A stretch of DNA of 64,000 bases from the NCBI RefSeq assembly GCF_017347095.1, contig NZ_JADPRZ010000008.1, positions 54,903 through 118,902 of the forward strand. Reading direction: 5' to 3'. Made by a program: the position numbers and the translations under genes. Numbering within the stretch: position 1 is the stretch's first letter; every line of letters begins with the position of its first letter. The notes below the pieces were generated by a model, which was not told the origin of the DNA, made no database searches, and worked only from the letters and a program-made list of their open reading frames with translations. The DNA is from Sporosarcina sp. E16_8. GTDB lineage: Bacteria; Bacillota; Bacilli; Bacillales_A; Planococcaceae. Below are positions 63,995-64,000 of this stretch, piece after piece.

Positions 63995-64000
63995 ATGATA
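63995..64000 (+). CDS. Probable start of a divergent gene running off the window
   Basis: ATG 63995 follows AAAAAGGGAAC. Only two codons are inside the window. Given the context it could be a regulator such as hssR, but nothing in the sequence shown tells. Confidence 0.35.

Noticed and set aside
1..64000. CRISPR arrays, tRNA or rRNA genes, prophage or plasmid replication genes
   Set aside because: No regularly spaced repeats, no cloverleaf-like or rRNA sequence and no phage structural or replication genes were recognised on either strand.

Overview
The window reads as chromosome of a low-GC, endospore-type Firmicute, most likely a Planococcaceae/Bacillaceae member such as Sporosarcina or a relative. 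The basis is strong AGGAGG ribosome-binding sites, frequent TTG/GTG starts, a glmS ribozyme, a Bacillus-type mtlA-R-F-D operon, an msmX-type ATPase, a bacterial NO synthase, DUF1540/DUF896 proteins and thioredoxin-linked ArsC. This is inference from gene content; no 16S, tRNA or CRISPR array is visible.

Layout. 1-5.2 kb: sugar use (end of a GH36 alpha-galactosidase, a GH32 sucrose hydrolase, an orphan promoter/operator region, a PucR/CdaR-type regulator and the MsmX-type sugar ATPase). 5.4-10.4 kb: a small peptide gene, a membrane-anchored trypsin-like protease, a secreted repeat protein, and a two-gene AAA-ATPase/TOPRIM-like pair that is the best candidate for a little-described defence system. 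10.5-13.0 kb: an epimerase and small proteins of unknown role. 13.1-18.5 kb: complete mannitol PTS operon. 18.7-23.2 kb: FdhD divergent from a Cys-type formate dehydrogenase with its DUF1641 partner. 23.3-30.4 kb: small membrane and metabolic genes, PurU, a decayed alcohol dehydrogenase, HPr/Enzyme I and a LysM-3D cell-wall protein. 30.4-36.9 kb: a minus-strand polyamine cluster carrying both the SpeD/SpeE and the carboxyspermidine routes. 38.1-43.8 kb: SEC-C protein, metallo-hydrolase, acetyltransferase, CutC and ribozyme-controlled glmS. 44-47.5 kb: an IS605-like relic, a PaiB-type protein and an arsR-arsB-arsC operon. 47.9-57.8 kb: Rrf2 regulators, flavin oxidoreductases (two of them broken), Hsp33, a methyltransferase, DUF2277 and a LysE exporter with its regulator. 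58.2-64 kb: glutamine synthetase, NO synthase and an HrtBA-like heme exporter with a recognisable HssR-type box.

Two families of short, gene-less repeats with terminal inverted repeats (called A and B here) are scattered between genes: six A copies and three B copies. They appear MITE-like and one sits inside the polyamine cluster. Three genes are clearly broken (27.0, 49.7 and 54.3 kb), and several coding-like fragments and orphan regulatory pieces show ongoing gene loss.

Several regulatory links can be read directly: cre-like arms in the mtl leader, a dyad upstream of arsR, nested palindromes between the XRE-cupin and LysE genes, the self-cleaving glmS leader, and the HssR-like box before the heme exporter.
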